64,000 bases of DNA, taken from Monarcha castaneiventris obscurior (Eukaryota; Chordata; Aves; Passeriformes; Monarchidae). Position numbers and translations under genes: made by a program. Below the pieces are notes generated by a model that saw only the letters and a program-made list of their open reading frames with translations, did no database searches and was not told the origin of the DNA. Shown here piece by piece: positions 49,691 through 62,607 of the stretch (position 1 is its first letter; each line of letters opens with the position of its first letter). The DNA is taken from NCBI GenBank assembly GCA_026261815.1, contig JAMPIT010000437.1, forward strand, positions 6,584,001 to 6,648,000, in the 5' to 3' direction.

Positions 49691-52385
49691 TCTCTAAGTA
49701 TGTGTTCTTGCCTGATGTGTTAATCTGATGGAGTAAATGGGCCTAGAGACATGGCCTAATCATTGCACAACATTAAATAGTTAAGGCAAGGTTCAGGCCT
49801 CCAGGTACAGACTTGCTGTACTGGCAGTCCCCGCAGGCAGAGGAAAACATGCCATGTTTTGATGATATAATGGCCAAAACACAAAAGAAAAGTAGCATTC
49901 TCCAAGCATGAGGTAGTCAGCAAATACCACATTTTCTACATTTTTATATCCCTCTTTTTTCTTTTTTTTTTTTTCTGAGTCAGTCTTCGAAAAAGCTGCT
50001 TTGTCTCCAGCACAATTTCAGAGCTGGCACATCAGCCATGAAAGCTGCTTTTCCTGGACCTAAGGAGGAAAATTAAATTTTCACCCTACAGCCAGTCTCT
50101 CCCTTTTCAACCCTCCCCTGGGTGAGGAGAGACCATGTCACCTCCTTCAGCAGAGAGAGCTTCAAGGTGAGGTGAGAGGATAAGACACTGGCAATGGGAA
50201 AAGCCCAGGGAAGCAAAGCAAGGTCTCCTGTTTCAGGCCAGACCTCACTGGAGGAGATCTGGACTCTCTCTTGGCATGCAGCATAGATGGTGCAGTGTAG
50301 ACTCCCTAAGGCCTTACCAGTCTTCAACCATAATTAAATACTGGTTTTATACCAATTTAATCAGCAAGGTTACCCAGTCTAAGAGTACATTTCCTTTGGG
50401 AGAATCTCTGAAAAGGTGGTAGAATTCCATCATTTTGCTGAAAACTCCATAAATTTGGGAGTTGGTTTTAATTCCAAAATAGAAAGCAAAACTTCAACCA
50501 GCAGAGGAATAAAACTTCAATATTTTTTTAACTTTCTACATTAGTTTTTACTTAAATAATAATTGAAATAAGCTTTTGAGACAATTGTTTTCAGAGGAGA
50601 AAAATTGTAATTAAAATATTAAAACAGACTAATGATATTATTGAGGATTTTTTTGCCATTTTTCTATCTAGAATTTTAATCAAAGTTAAACCAAAGACAT
50701 TCTGGTCTAGTCAAAAAATAATTTAAGTAGGGAAAATTTAGAAAATTCATGCAGAAATTTTTCTGGGAACTTGAGTACGAACTCAATGCCATTAAAACAT
50801 GAAAGTTTTAAAGAAAGCCCCAAAATCAAATTAAAGCCTAAGCAACCCCTACAGTACTTATTTTGGATTATGTCTTTTGGGGCAAGAGTCTTATATTTCT
50901 TGTATCTTTCTTGTGACACTCTCTGCCTACCAGAAATGTCCCCTTACCACAGCTCTGAAGTGTTGTACACAAGAATTCATGGGATTACTTTGTTTTCCAC
51001 ATCTCAGCTCAGGGTCAAATCCATTGTAAAGCCCCCTACTCAAAACTGCTGCATCTCAGTCAGATTCATGTTGTATATATGAAAAAGATGAAATAACATG
51101 AAGAATAGACTTCTTCCTTTAAATGAGTACATCAGATAAGTATGACAATCTTCTCTGCCAGAAAAATCTTTCTTCAGCAACTTAGATTTGTGATAGATCA
51201 CAAATGAGGAATCAAAGAAACACTGAGCACAGACGATGGCATGAAGGCTTCGTAATAATGGTACATGCACTGATTTTTCTCCTTAGCTATTTTATGACTA
51301 AGCATAACTTATGAGTGATAGTAGAGAGGAAGCATAAAGCTGACAGCCTAATGTATGATTGTGGCCTAAAATGCTAGGAGATAAATGCACAGGAAGAGAG
51401 AAAAGTCTAGCGTGGGGAGGAACTGTTCTGGAGCTCTGTGGTCATGGACTTGTTAATCAGTTTGTTGCCAGTTACACCCACTATCAGGTGTGCATACTGT
51501 GGAAGCAACCACAATAACTTTATGTTTCTCTAGCACCTCCTTTCTAGATGGATCCTTATTTATATAGTGCTTGGCTGTGGGCTAGATGTCCCCTACAGGA
51601 ATTTACAGTCTCATTTTATTCATGATGTTCAGTTACTGCAGTGAAAAGAGACATTTATAACTGGAGACAGGCAAGCAGTAAGAGTGGCAAACAATGGGGG
51701 AGACAATGCAAGGAAAAAGAAAAAAAACCAGGATCCAACAGGTTTTATGCACTCTGAAGTTTGGGATGACTTTCTCTAGCTACAAAGAACAGCTGCTTCA
51801 GGGTGATGCTTTATCATGTTATACCTTATATCAGTACAAATCCTTCCTGTGCATATTCCCTATGTTCATATTCATTCTTCATATTCATAAACATTGGATT
51901 CAGCCTGATCCAGGGCAGAGCAACTTTCAGAGCAGTATGGGACTGTGGTTTTCTATAGGCCAAATATCAGAGGATACCCACAAGGGACTGCAGGACACTT
52001 CATCCCCTGTCCAGCTCTGGCAAACAAGAGAGTCCTGCAGGGGTGGGAGAACAGATAGAGTTGTGGAGCCCACACTGCAGCTGAGTAAGAGCCATCAAGG
52101 AGTCAGGATGAGCCAATTCCTAACTGAGCCCATGCCCTCAGAACCCAAGTGTGAGAAAAGTGCACAGACCCCAGGGGAGAGCCCAGCAACAAACCCCCTT
52201 CTCCACAATCCTTCATGGATCATACAGGGGAAGAGAAAGAAGTGATATTGCAAATAGCACAGAGCGTTGCAATTCCCAGCCCTTGACCTCTTGTTTTATG
52301 TTTCATTACTCACAATATCAATGCTTCCCAAAACCACCTGCAATGGAGCAAAAGTAAAGTGCTTTCTGTGTCTCCTGAAATGAGG
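49691..52385. other. Unique AT-rich non-coding sequence
   Basis: A T-rich run lies at 49957-49974. 50520-50720 is strongly AT-rich. The longest open frame in the window (183 codons, plus strand, 51694-52245) lies here but has no recognisable domain, low-complexity lysine-rich ends and no splice partner, so it is not called as a gene. Confidence 0.5.
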
Positions 52386-52400
52386 TTTTTTTTTTTTTTT
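52386..52400 (+). repeat. T15 homopolymer run
   Basis: Fifteen consecutive T. It could be the complement of a retroposon poly-A tail, but no element body is recognisable next to it. Confidence 0.9.
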
Positions 52401-52753
52401 ACTGAGAAGGTTTATTGATAGTATAAATGTGAGGGAAAGAGCTACTCCTAATTACATCCTTATAAACAAAGGGGGTTTGGGGCAAGCAGGAAAAACACAT
52501 GGAATTAGAAGGGCTAGAAAGAAGGCTTGGAAGGATCCTCCTTTCTGCAAAGAGAAGCTTATTGGCAACAGGAAAAAATTGAGAGAGAAAATCCTCTAGC
52601 AATAGGAGTAGCAGTGATCCACTACTCCTAGAATTAGATGTGGCAGTGTTCTGCAAAAGCCCACCCATCCATTTACTCTTTTTCAATACCATCATCAGCT
52701 CATTCTGGTAAGGGTATAGTGGTATTTGCAAGGCTGATACACAGCAATGATTT

Positions 52754-52800
52754 CTGGTTAACCAGCTTTGTTACTGGTTAACCATCATTTACTTTGTTAC
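52754..52800. repeat. Imperfect direct repeat containing two GGTTAACC palindromes
   Basis: CTGGTTAACCAGCTTTGTTA at 52754-52773 is followed at 52774 by ACTGGTTAACCATCATTTA and then CTTTGTTAC. The two copies share the GGTTAACC core (an HNF1 half-site-like string) and the CTTTGTTAC end, with a 6-bp insertion in the second. Confidence 0.8.
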
Positions 52801-55258
52801 TCTCACAGAGTGCCACTACAATGGTATGTGCTGTATCTACCCTTCAACCCTTGGTCCTTTCACACACTGGCTGCACAGTTAACCATGCAGGGCCCTGTGT
52901 AGCCAGTACTACATCATTAATGCACACATGTAGTTGTGAGCTACTCAGAGGCACAGTATTCCCCATGAGCATGGCCTGTAGCTATTTTGACAAAATCCAC
53001 AAAGAAAAAAAAGATGTTGTAGTTACTATGCAGATACAAAAATGTTTTTCAGCTAGAATGAGACTGTGTGACTTCAATCACAAGCCAAATGCTTTTTCCT
53101 GAACTATGTTCTAATGCTGTTCTTTACACAAACATTGATTGTGTACACAAGATAATAAAGGTTGGGAGAAAGTTTTTAAAATTGTTCATCTAGAATGAAA
53201 GGTGGATGTTTCCTAATCCAAATAACTGTGCATAGAGAAATGAATGAAAGGAAAACAAACCCAGCCATTATCCACACTTGGCCTCACGAACAAAGTGTTA
53301 GGCTGAGCCAAGCACTGGTATCAATTTTCTTTGCTTAATGAAAAGGTTTTCCGAGATGTAGTCCTTTCTGCTTCACTGTGGATTGACAATGCATTCTGAC
53401 CTAATGGAGGCTGATTACTGTTTCCATTATGCAAGGCTGACAGAAGCAATATTTCTTCAAACCACAACCTGTTGTTGAGCACAGAGTTATTGTAGTGTGA
53501 CTCCGGGCTACAAAGGCCTTTTCATATCACATGTTCCTCATCTGCTTTGAAGCACCACACGTCCTCTCACGTGACAATGGGAAGACCTGTGGGGCTGTCC
53601 TGCTGTCACTGCTGGGATTTCATAGCTCAGGATTAAAAATAGAACCATGTGGAATTCTTGGTTCAACATGAAAACCACATGTGACCCGCACTACACTTCA
53701 ATTCTCTAAAGACAAAAAAGCACTAAGCACCACAATCGAGAGATTAACTGGGAGGGAAGTCCTCAGCTCCTCCTGATCTCCCCAAGGCTTAACTGAGCAC
53801 TGCCAGAACTGGCACAGGAAACCACATCCTTCTTGCAAAACTGCAAAGAAAAAATTAAACTGTGTACATCTTGTCCCTCTCCAAGAGCTGTTTCTATTTG
53901 GAGGATTTGGGAATTTACCAAAGCAGGGGCAGAGCCTGGGCTGCTCAAGCCAGGCCTGTGCTCAGACTCACTATGCAACCCTGCCACTGCCTCCTCTCAA
54001 AGCCACTTGTGTACTTGGCACTTTGTGTTGATCACATGCATCAATGATCTTTTCATCAATTACATTTCACAGCCTCACAGCTAAAGCCATCTCCGCCAGG
54101 CTCTGATGGCTCACTGGGTGCTCATTTTTCTGGGTGCACCATGGGCTGCACCTCCCAAGGGGAGCTTCACGTCCCTTCCCTCCACAGCGAGTCAACCTGG
54201 CCAGTGCAGGGTGCAGCTAAACTCACAGGACTCTGTGAAGTACAAAGCCAACAGGCTGCTGTGCTGTCCCCAGCTGTTACACAGCAATGTGTCCTGGGCA
54301 CCAGGAAAAGTGGGAACTGAGGAAGGGAATAGCCACTGTTAAAGTGACAAGCTTGTGGAAAGACTTTGAAGAAAAATGAAAGGTGGAAAGCTCGGTACCA
54401 GAGGCAGAAGAAAGCGTATTCAAGTGGGGAGCAGAGAATCCAGCATGTCCTGTGTCTGAGCTGTTGCTCAGAGCTGCTCTTTCACCCTCTTTCACACCAC
54501 CCTCTCTCAGCATCAGGGTGCTGGGCAGACATTTCAGGAGAGACCCTCCACAGTGCTTCACTTTGCCCATGTGATCAGTGTCACTACAGCTTGTGGGAGC
54601 CCTCAGTGTCCTCTAAATTAGATGCATCCTTGCTAAACCAGCTGTGAAACATGCTTGTGCCTGCAGAGCCTCAGGAAAAAAAAGCAAAAAAAAAAAAAAC
54701 AACCAGAACAACCCACTACCAACATGAAAAGAAGCTTTTCCAAAGAATATTAAAGGAGAGCTAACATGGTTCTCACATGCTGGGTGGGGAGGCCTGAGTC
54801 AGCTTGAGGAAGTGGTTGCCTCTACACCACCTCAAACCACTTTCAGCCTCTGAGCGAGTCTTCTCTCAGAAAGAACAAACTAATGCTAAAATATATTCCT
54901 TAGGTTTTGGTGCATGCACTTGCTCCCTGTTTGGATTACATTCCCCCCACTTATCTGCTATCAGAAAAACATCACAGCAAGTGGCAGAGCACAGTCAGTG
55001 CTGGAGGGCATTGCCTGGATCCTGTTCCTGCGTGCAGGGCAGCAGAGCCCATCAGTCACAGCTCTCTCCAGCCTCTGCTGACCCTGAGAAGAACAAACCA
55101 TCTGTGATTGCTTGGAGGATTTCTCCCTACACTTCTGCTGTGGCCAGGGCTTCACCTGCCAAATGGTGTGGTGCTGGGTGCTGGGATTTTGTTAAGCTGC
55201 ACCCAGAGCAAAACCATTTGATGCTTTTAAAATAACAACTAGAAGAGTGGGTGGTAGG
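52801..55258. other. Unique non-coding sequence
   Basis: Contains an A-rich run at 54676-54700. Open frames of up to 143 codons at 54100-55235 overlap on both strands and have no recognisable domain. No gene supported. Confidence 0.5.
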
Positions 55259-55379
55259 GAAAAAAAACCCCAAACCAACCAACCAACCAACCAACCAACC
55301 AACAAAAAACATCACAAAAGAAAACAAAAAAAACCCCAAAACCCCAACCAATAAAAAAGCCCCCAACCAAACAAAAGAA
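55259..55379 (+). repeat. A/C-rich low-complexity tract with (AACC)7
   Basis: About 120 bp almost free of G and T on the plus strand. It includes seven exact AACC units at 55273-55300 plus many AAAACCCC-type pieces. The open frames on both strands here (P/T/N/K-rich and V/G/F/W-rich) are artefacts. Confidence 0.95.
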
Positions 55380-55939
55380 AGCACATTGCTGCATGTGATT
55401 ATTCTGCAGGAACATAACTGCTGGCTTGGTGCCACCAAAGACACAACAGCTGAAGGGCAGAACCACATGAAAAGCCAGACACCAATCAATTGCCAGACAA
55501 GAGTCATTATTTGTGCACTCGTGGCTTTATTTTTCTGGGGACCAAAGGGAACATAAAGTTCTATATCTCCTTGAACTACAGATTTTCACACCGGGTTGAC
55601 ATTGCAGGTAATCCCCTTCTGTTAATGAAAATACATTGCTGTCCTAAACTTGCCCAACACAAGCAGCTCACACTGTTTTACAGCTCTGCACAGCTAACTG
55701 CCACAGACAGAGCAGTACTTGGCTTCTCCTCTGGCCCCTTGTCACCTCCCCTGGATGTGTAGCCAGGCATGGGACTCCTGCCAAGCACCCAGGGGTCCAC
55801 CTTTGCTTGTCAGTCCAGCCTGAGATGGAGGGATTTCCCTAAATAGTGCCATAGCCATCCTCTGAGGAGCCACTTAATGGCACCCATGATCTGCAGTACA
55901 ATGGCCTGTCTGTGGAGGTTTCCTGTTTAAACTGCAGAA
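55380..55939. other. Unique non-coding sequence
   Basis: No gene or recognised repeat. Confidence 0.55.
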
Positions 55940-56032
55940 GGTAGAGGAGGAAACCGATGAAGTGACCTCTTTAAAATCAAGCAGAACCACGAGTAAAACC
56001 ACAACTCTCCCTAGCTCTGTGCCACAGATTTA
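55940..56032 (-). repeat. Possible MIR/L2-type ancient repeat remnant
   Basis: Shows 'gaggaggaaaccgatgaagt', 'gacctctttaaaatcaagca' and 'aactctccctagctctgtgc', loosely following the complement of a MIR/L2-type tail. Heavily degraded. Confidence 0.25.
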
Positions 56033-57805
56033 TTCTCAGAGCCACAGACCACAGCATTTAGTTGCTTGACTTCAAAAGCCTGTGTGGGTGAGTAAGAACA
56101 GCAACTCTTTCTAGTTTCCTTTCGCTGTGTAAGATAATCCTGGTATATCTCACACATCCTTGAAGCTTCCTGTCACTTGGCTGGCTTTCCTGTATAGGAT
56201 ACTTCTGATTATCTGCTTACCACCTTTCCTGGTGCTCAGGACAAATTTGGGTTGTGAATTATTCAGAGTGCTGTGCATGGTGAATATGAATTTTGTTTCC
56301 CATTCTTGAGCTACCGAGATCCTACATTGATGCTGTGTAGGAATCAGCTTTGGACACATGCCTGGTGGACAACTATGCCTTGCCATCACTCTGCAAGACT
56401 GTACACTCTCCTAAAACTGGCTGAACGTGGCCCATGTAATGCCTTGGCCAAGGAGAAATGTGCTCACAAAACAATTCCATAAGACATGCATCCGCACTGG
56501 CATTTTCATATTTGTGTGCTTCATTTAAAAGGGCCTGCTATGTGTTGTGGCTTATTTCCCAGGCAAGACTAAGTCATATTTTCCTAACTCTTCAATCTGT
56601 AGCAGTTTCAGTCTCCCTCAATTCCCTCCAGTTTGCAGTGAGCACTGCTGCTGCAATCCGCTTCCATTTAGAGGAACAAATAAGTGGCGCGGCCCCTTGG
56701 AAACTGTTACCACAGGTAATCAGGAAATAGCTGGCAAGAAGACTGCTGCAGTTCACAGCCCCCCTGGGGCAAGCACACGATTGGCACAGTGCAGAGCCAA
56801 GCCAAAAAATTCATAAATAGAGATGAAAAGAAAATTCAGCATAATCCTTTCCCAAAGCCGATCCTTCGCGAACCTCGGGGATGACAGGCTGAGTGCTCGC
56901 CTGGCTTTCTGCTGACATTATAATGGCTGATAAGACTTTGGCAAACGAGCAGCAGGGAATTAGCTGTGCCTGCAAGAGACCTCCAGTTGCATCTCACATC
57001 ACCTGAGCAGGAAACTTCACCTCCTGAAAGCAGCACTACAGCACCCTCAGAAACAGAGCTGGGGAGCTCTGATGGGCCGGGGTGGGGGGAATTTTGGTTC
57101 ATGGAAACAAAACCACTCTGCAGAAAGATGTTGGTAGTGGCAACAAGGCAAATCAGGGAAGTTTACAGAAGAAACACAGAAAGCACCTTGTCTGCTCAGT
57201 GTCCACAGCCCCCCTGCCAGGCTGACTGCCCACCAGTCTAGGTGTTCCACCTTCTAAATCCCACTTTCTTCCATGTCTTTGCAAATTAGGCTGTAGCTCC
57301 CAGGTACTGGACACCGCCTGGTCTCTGATTTTGCAGAGGAGTTTCCTCAACACTTCACGCCAGACAGGTTTTCGATTTTTTTTCCTACATCCTGGTTTCA
57401 AACAGGAGTTTCAGCTTTTAGCTGGATTTATTTCTAACAATAACAGTCAGATCCTTGTTTGCTATAGATGATTATCTCCATAGAAAATAAGGATAACACC
57501 TGACTGAAGGTTGTGTTTCAGGGAGCAGTGTGATCTGACATCCAACTCATGTCTAGTCAGGCCAGGATTTAGAGATCTTGGGATAAAAATATGCATTTGA
57601 ATTTCTGTCAATATGGTGCTTGACTTTTAACCATAGGCTTCTGTGAAAATCCAAGCACTCAGACTGCATGATCTTTTATCACATATTATTTTAAATATTT
57701 ATTGCTTGTCGTTGCCTCTTTTGGGTCTGTGTAGAAACAATTCTAAAGAAGCTACCCAAAAAGCAAGTTAGTACAAACCTATGCAAGCCTATTTGCTTCC
57801 AAGTG
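56033..57805. other. Unique non-coding sequence
   Basis: 56800-56960 has a few isolated CpGs in AT-rich sequence. Open frames under 105 codons are unsupported. Nothing else recognised. Confidence 0.5.
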
Positions 57806-57873
57806 GCCACACTGACTTAAATGGAAAAACTCCAGCTGACTTCATGGGAAGCTGAATCAGGTCAGTAATGACG
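57806..57873. repeat. Degraded ancient repeat of the gaagt-aatgg type
   Basis: Reads 'ccacactgacttaaatgga', 'aactccagctgacttcatgg' and 'gaagctgaatcaggtcagta'. It closely follows the theme 'cattgacttcaatgga ... ctccagctgacttcagtggaagctgaatcaggcc'. The family name is not known to me. Confidence 0.45.
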
Positions 57874-60800
57874 GCTGCGAATTCAGGTTTGGTTCAGGCA
57901 CACAGAAGTTCAAAGGCTTGTCTAGATCTGTTGAATAAATGAAATCACCAAGACTTTTGCACTTTGCAAGAGCAAACGCCACCATAAGAGTCTTGAAAAT
58001 GAGGATACTGCAAGACCAGTCCTTCTCCCAGCACAGCTGCTACACTGAGAATCGAAACAAGAAAGGCAAAAAGGGAGCATTTGGTATAGAGGTGAAAATA
58101 GTCTCAAAATGAGGATTTTTTTTTTCTCCCTTCCTGGATGCTTATCTTTATTTTGCTTCCTTTATGGCATTGACTCTTTTCATCAGGAGAAACAGTATGC
58201 TCCTCTCCTCTTTCTCCTGTGCTAGCCTTGCTCCAAATTACGATCTTAACCACATATACCATTAGTTACATGTCCATGGCAATCAGCTCCCCTCCTCAAC
58301 AAAAGGCTTCTGCTCCCCTATTAACAATATTTCATCGCTGCCTAGATAGATACAGAATGACAAAGGCATATGAAATAATGAACAATGCAATGAAAGCCCC
58401 TTGGATTTTCCTATTCTGCCCATAGTACAGGACAAGAATGAGGAGACATTTCATGGAATTAGAAAGGCTGCAAAGGCTGATACAGATTAAAGGGAAGACT
58501 TTTCCTCTTTAAACATAGTTTATAACCAGTCTGTGAAATTAACTGCTGCCTACTCAGAGCAGGGCAGGGAAGAACAGGATCATATTTTCCATGTCCTTTT
58601 TTTAATGTGGAATCTAGTGACATTCATATCATCAAAGCACGTTTGGAAATAAAGTAGCAAGGAAACATTTTAGTTAAAATATGAAACAGCAGGCGTTGGT
58701 CTGCATAAGGCCCTTGTAGGAACTTTCAGTTTTCTGGCTGGATTAACAATGTATTTAAGAGAAGCAGGCTTAGAATAAGATGTTTGAAAGACATTCCCCT
58801 GGAGGGAAGGGTGAGATGCAGAGCCAACAAGCCAAAGACCTTCAGATGTGTAGGTAGATTCTGGAGCAGGAGGGGCAGCTCCATCTATCCCGCAGTGGGA
58901 AGGGTGGTTGGGGCAAGTCAGAATTGCCTTGCTGAACTTTCAGGAACAGCAGGCACTGAGCTGGCACTGCCTGGGGCAAGAGGGGCAGAGCCTCCGTCTT
59001 CCAGGGCACAGTAGCCAGGCAACTCTGTCCAGAAGCAGCCCCAGCTCTGCACTGCTCTGTGTGTTGCAGTTTGCCAGACAAACCCATCAGTGCCACTTTT
59101 ATTACTCGGGAGTCTGCACTGTGCTACACGGTGCCAAACATCTCTAATTAAGAAAATTAAAGGCGGTCTTTCTCTCAGGAAATGTATTGGTGAAGTTTTG
59201 CTCAGCTCCTCTTCTAAGCTTGTTTCTGTGCTTATAAATCCCTGTGCTGGCTTTTGATTTACCTGATGCTGCTCCTGACAGCACTGCTGGGAACCACCTT
59301 CTTCCACCACTGGCACAAGCAGCTGTCCTGGCTGGTCTGTTTGGGCAGTGGGACAATACAGACTATGCTGGACTCCCCCACCAGCTCCTTTTTGTAAGAT
59401 GAAAATCTCATGGTGTGTTACTCAAAGATTCAGAAGCTCATTGCAGTGGCTTAATATCCACGGGCAAAATTAAAAGTGATAAGGGATGTTAATCTTCATG
59501 CTCCAGGGTATAAACTAATTACCATCTGGAGTCACAGGAGGAAGCTTTCCTCTATACACTGATACAGCCTTTTACTGTTGCCTGGGAAAATGATGAGTTT
59601 GGAAGGGGTTGTTCCTCTCTCTGATGCATTGACCTTTGTCGAAGACTGGATTCTCAGCTAGTGGATCAATGGCCTATTTTGGGATGACATTCCTGTGTTG
59701 ATATATCACCTTCCATTCAAACTCATCCATTTGATTTAACATCCATTAGCAAGGTAATGCCCCAGAGCCTTGTATTTGTCAAATTGTTTGTTTACCCTTT
59801 TTATTCCGGAGATTAGTGCAATCTTACAGGCAAAGTGCAAGTGCTCTGTAACATTCATGGCTCTGTAACTTGCCTCTGGTCTGAAGGGTTCCTGTTCCCT
59901 CCGTGCCTTTTGGAGGCAGCAGCAGTGGTGACACTGGTACAGACCTAAGCCTTTTATCAATGAGCAGCGTGGCAGGTCTATTTGTTTGAGCCCTTGCTGA
60001 CACCCACACTCTCTGTAATTCAGTCTGACAGATTGAGGCCATGTTCCAGATCTCACAAAAGAAGCAGAGGCGGGTATTGATTTTTCTGTTATCATTGGTG
60101 ATTTGCTGCTTCATTCCTTTAACAAATGAAAAAAAAAAAATTAAAAAAAAAAAAAATGTAGTAAACAGGAAGGTCACAGCTGCTGGTTGGCAGAGCACAC
60201 ATTGCTGTTCCCCCGCTCTTCTCTGTCTCTGTCTCTCTGATTCCATGGGCATGTTCCACAGACCTTGAGCAAGAACACTGGATAAATATGAAGGAAATGA
60301 CCGTGGTGCTGCTCACAACCCAGAGGGACTCAGGAGAAGCATCTTTCACACTGCAACTTTGAGTAATGCTCCTGAATGCCAAAGCAGAGCAACATCTGCA
60401 TTTACAGTTTTTCCTGCACTAACTCTGGCATGGAGAGAACCTTCAGGTTCATATGGAAACCAGGCCCCTCAGCACACCATGCTCAGGCTAAACTCTAACT
60501 CACCTCAGGTATCATTTTTCAGGCCCAGACACAGTGCATTTCCTACCACAGATGTGCTGAACACTGCTGGCCACATCCCCTCACTGCTCCAGGCACCACA
60601 TGGACACCTCTGATCAGGTGCATCCCATCCTGGGCAGCTGCTGCATTTGTATGGCAAGCTGCATATCTTGTAGCACCTTATACCTCATGCACAAAGATGC
60701 TGAGTTATCAATCTCCCATCTAAACCAACAGAACTCTTAACACCTCAATCCCTTTTCTAGTCTACTCTATTGGTTCCTGTGCTTTTGGGAGATTTCTAAC

Positions 60801-61635
60801 CTCCAAGCGTACTAAAGTAAACAAAAAATTAATCTTTATGGGTCTGTTGCTTCTATTATACATCATCCTGAAATGTTCAGGATTTCCCTTTTTACAGCTA
60901 ATTCAGGACAGAAGCTGTGCAGATTCAGGTTTGAACTCCTGGACAGAGTGTGCTTCCAGGTGTGGAAATTAGCCATTTGTGGTAATCTCAGTAATTTATT
61001 ATCAGTGTCTTCAGATTTCTCTTAGAAGATGCTCTACGCTGCTTTGTGCTTAGCACTGTGTTAAAAAAACCAAACAAATAAAACAACAGACAGTTTTAGT
61101 TGCTCAGGTTTAAGGTTTTTTGTTCCTTGGGGAAGTGGGATGGTGTGGAAAGGCCTGGACTGCTCCTGCATATCCTCAGCGGAGCAATGGATACCAACCA
61201 CTGAGCACTTCAGTGGTATGCTGATGCCTCTAACATAATTAAAAAATATATCAGGGAGTTTTTTAGCAGCCTTTCAGACTTTAGGAGAGAGCAGTAATAT
61301 CTTGGTACTGTGACCATTTTCACTATCACAGGGTTTTGACAACCAGCTTCCTACACAGTTTGTCGTGCTGAATGTCACTGAGACCATCTGAATGCTGATC
61401 CTGTTCATGACTTTTTGTTGTGTTGCATGTAAAGATTTTATGTATGTAATTTAGAAAAGGCATTGACAAATGGATATAAATCTTTGGAGAGGCCACTGAA
61501 AAAACTCATTTAATATCACGCTGATGTCTGTGCTGGGTTAGGCTTCAAAAATATTTTCTACCCTTTTTATGAGCTCAGTGGTATTGCAGTGATTGTTCTT
61601 AAAGATGACTGAAAAACATAGTAAACTCCTGGGAA
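57874..61635. other. Unique non-coding sequence
   Basis: Contains an interrupted A-run at 60129-60156 (A12-TT-A14) and a T-run at 58117-58125. 58800-59350 is GC-richer with opposite-strand open frames (up to 132 codons) without recognisable domains. No gene supported. Confidence 0.5.
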
Positions 61636-61680
61636 CACTGACATAAATCTGGAGTAACTTTGTTCCTTCTGATGGAGATA
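61636..61680. repeat. Short remnant of the gaagt-aatgg ancient repeat
   Basis: 'actgacataaatctggagta' followed by 'actttgttcc' and 'tgatggagat' resembles 'gtgtaaatctggagtaactc ... aatggagtt'. Short and weak. Confidence 0.25.
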
Positions 61681-62607
61681 GCTCTGCATTACTTGCAGTG
61701 TTTTTTAGCCCAGGGATTGTGTCAGACCTGCGCTTACCAGTAAGAAGAAATATAGCTACTTAGGTTATTGCATGTGTTTGCACTTTCCCTTTGAAATCCT
61801 TGGCTTACTTGCCAAAACAAGCATTTTCCCTTCTCCATGGGAAGTGTTGTGCAATGACTTCTTCTGGAACTGGCTCACAAGGAGCATTTTCTGTTCTCTC
61901 AGAGGATGAGGAAGAAGCCAGCAAAGGAGAAGCCTGCTCCTTCATGGGTCACTGGTCAGACAGAGGGAAGCTGGACCATCAAAATCAGCAGAAATCTTTG
62001 TTTCTCTTGCTCTTGGCATTGCTGGCTTGCACTTCTTCCAGTGCAGCCTTGTTCCCATCATCAGGCTCCATGGAGAGCAGGAGGGCAGGTCCCTTAATGG
62101 CCATTCTGCAGCATTGACCTCAGGGCAGCTACAGGCTGGACAAACATCTGCTCCAGCCAGCAAACTCTGAGCTACCAGTGGGGTTGCTTTCAGCACTTAC
62201 AGCCCCTCTCCTACTGCCTTTTTAATGTTATTTTTTACATTGAAAAACAAGTGTGCTGCTCTCAAGAAGGTAAATCTGTGCTCCCAGGCAGGACAGACTC
62301 TTCTTTGAAAGGCGTGAGGTTTACTTGCCACAGAGCCACTGCATTTCTGTTTTGGGCACCCTGGCCTGGAGGTGATAACAGTGGTGAGGGCACAGCACTT
62401 TGCACCTGAGGATGCTGGCACATCAGTGAATGCAGCTTATTAGCACTCCTGCAGCCCCGGGAAAGGGGAGGTGTGACTTTTCACTGCTTCCATTAGCGCT
62501 GTGCCAAGAGGTCACTGCAGAGGCTGAAGGGAGTAGGATCACACCGGGGCTGTGGGAACAAGCAGAGAGTCCCAGCACCAATGTGTTCAGCCAAATATCA
62601 AAGCAGA
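61681..62607. other. Unique non-coding sequence
   Basis: Open frames under 110 codons have no recognisable family. Nothing else seen. Confidence 0.55.

Noticed and set aside
51536..51700. Possible L2-type tail (pieces like 'ggaatttacagtctca' and 'ggagacaggcaagcagta')
   Set aside because: Only two short pieces agree with the remembered theme and the rest does not align, so it falls below what I would report.
51694..52245. Longest open frame (183 codons, plus strand) as a gene
   Set aside because: No recognisable domain, low-information composition, no splice or promoter support, and a length that can occur by chance in 64 kb over six frames.
52386..52400. T15 run as the tail of a minus-strand processed pseudogene
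   Set aside because: No coding-like sequence or target-site duplication was recognised on the adjacent side.
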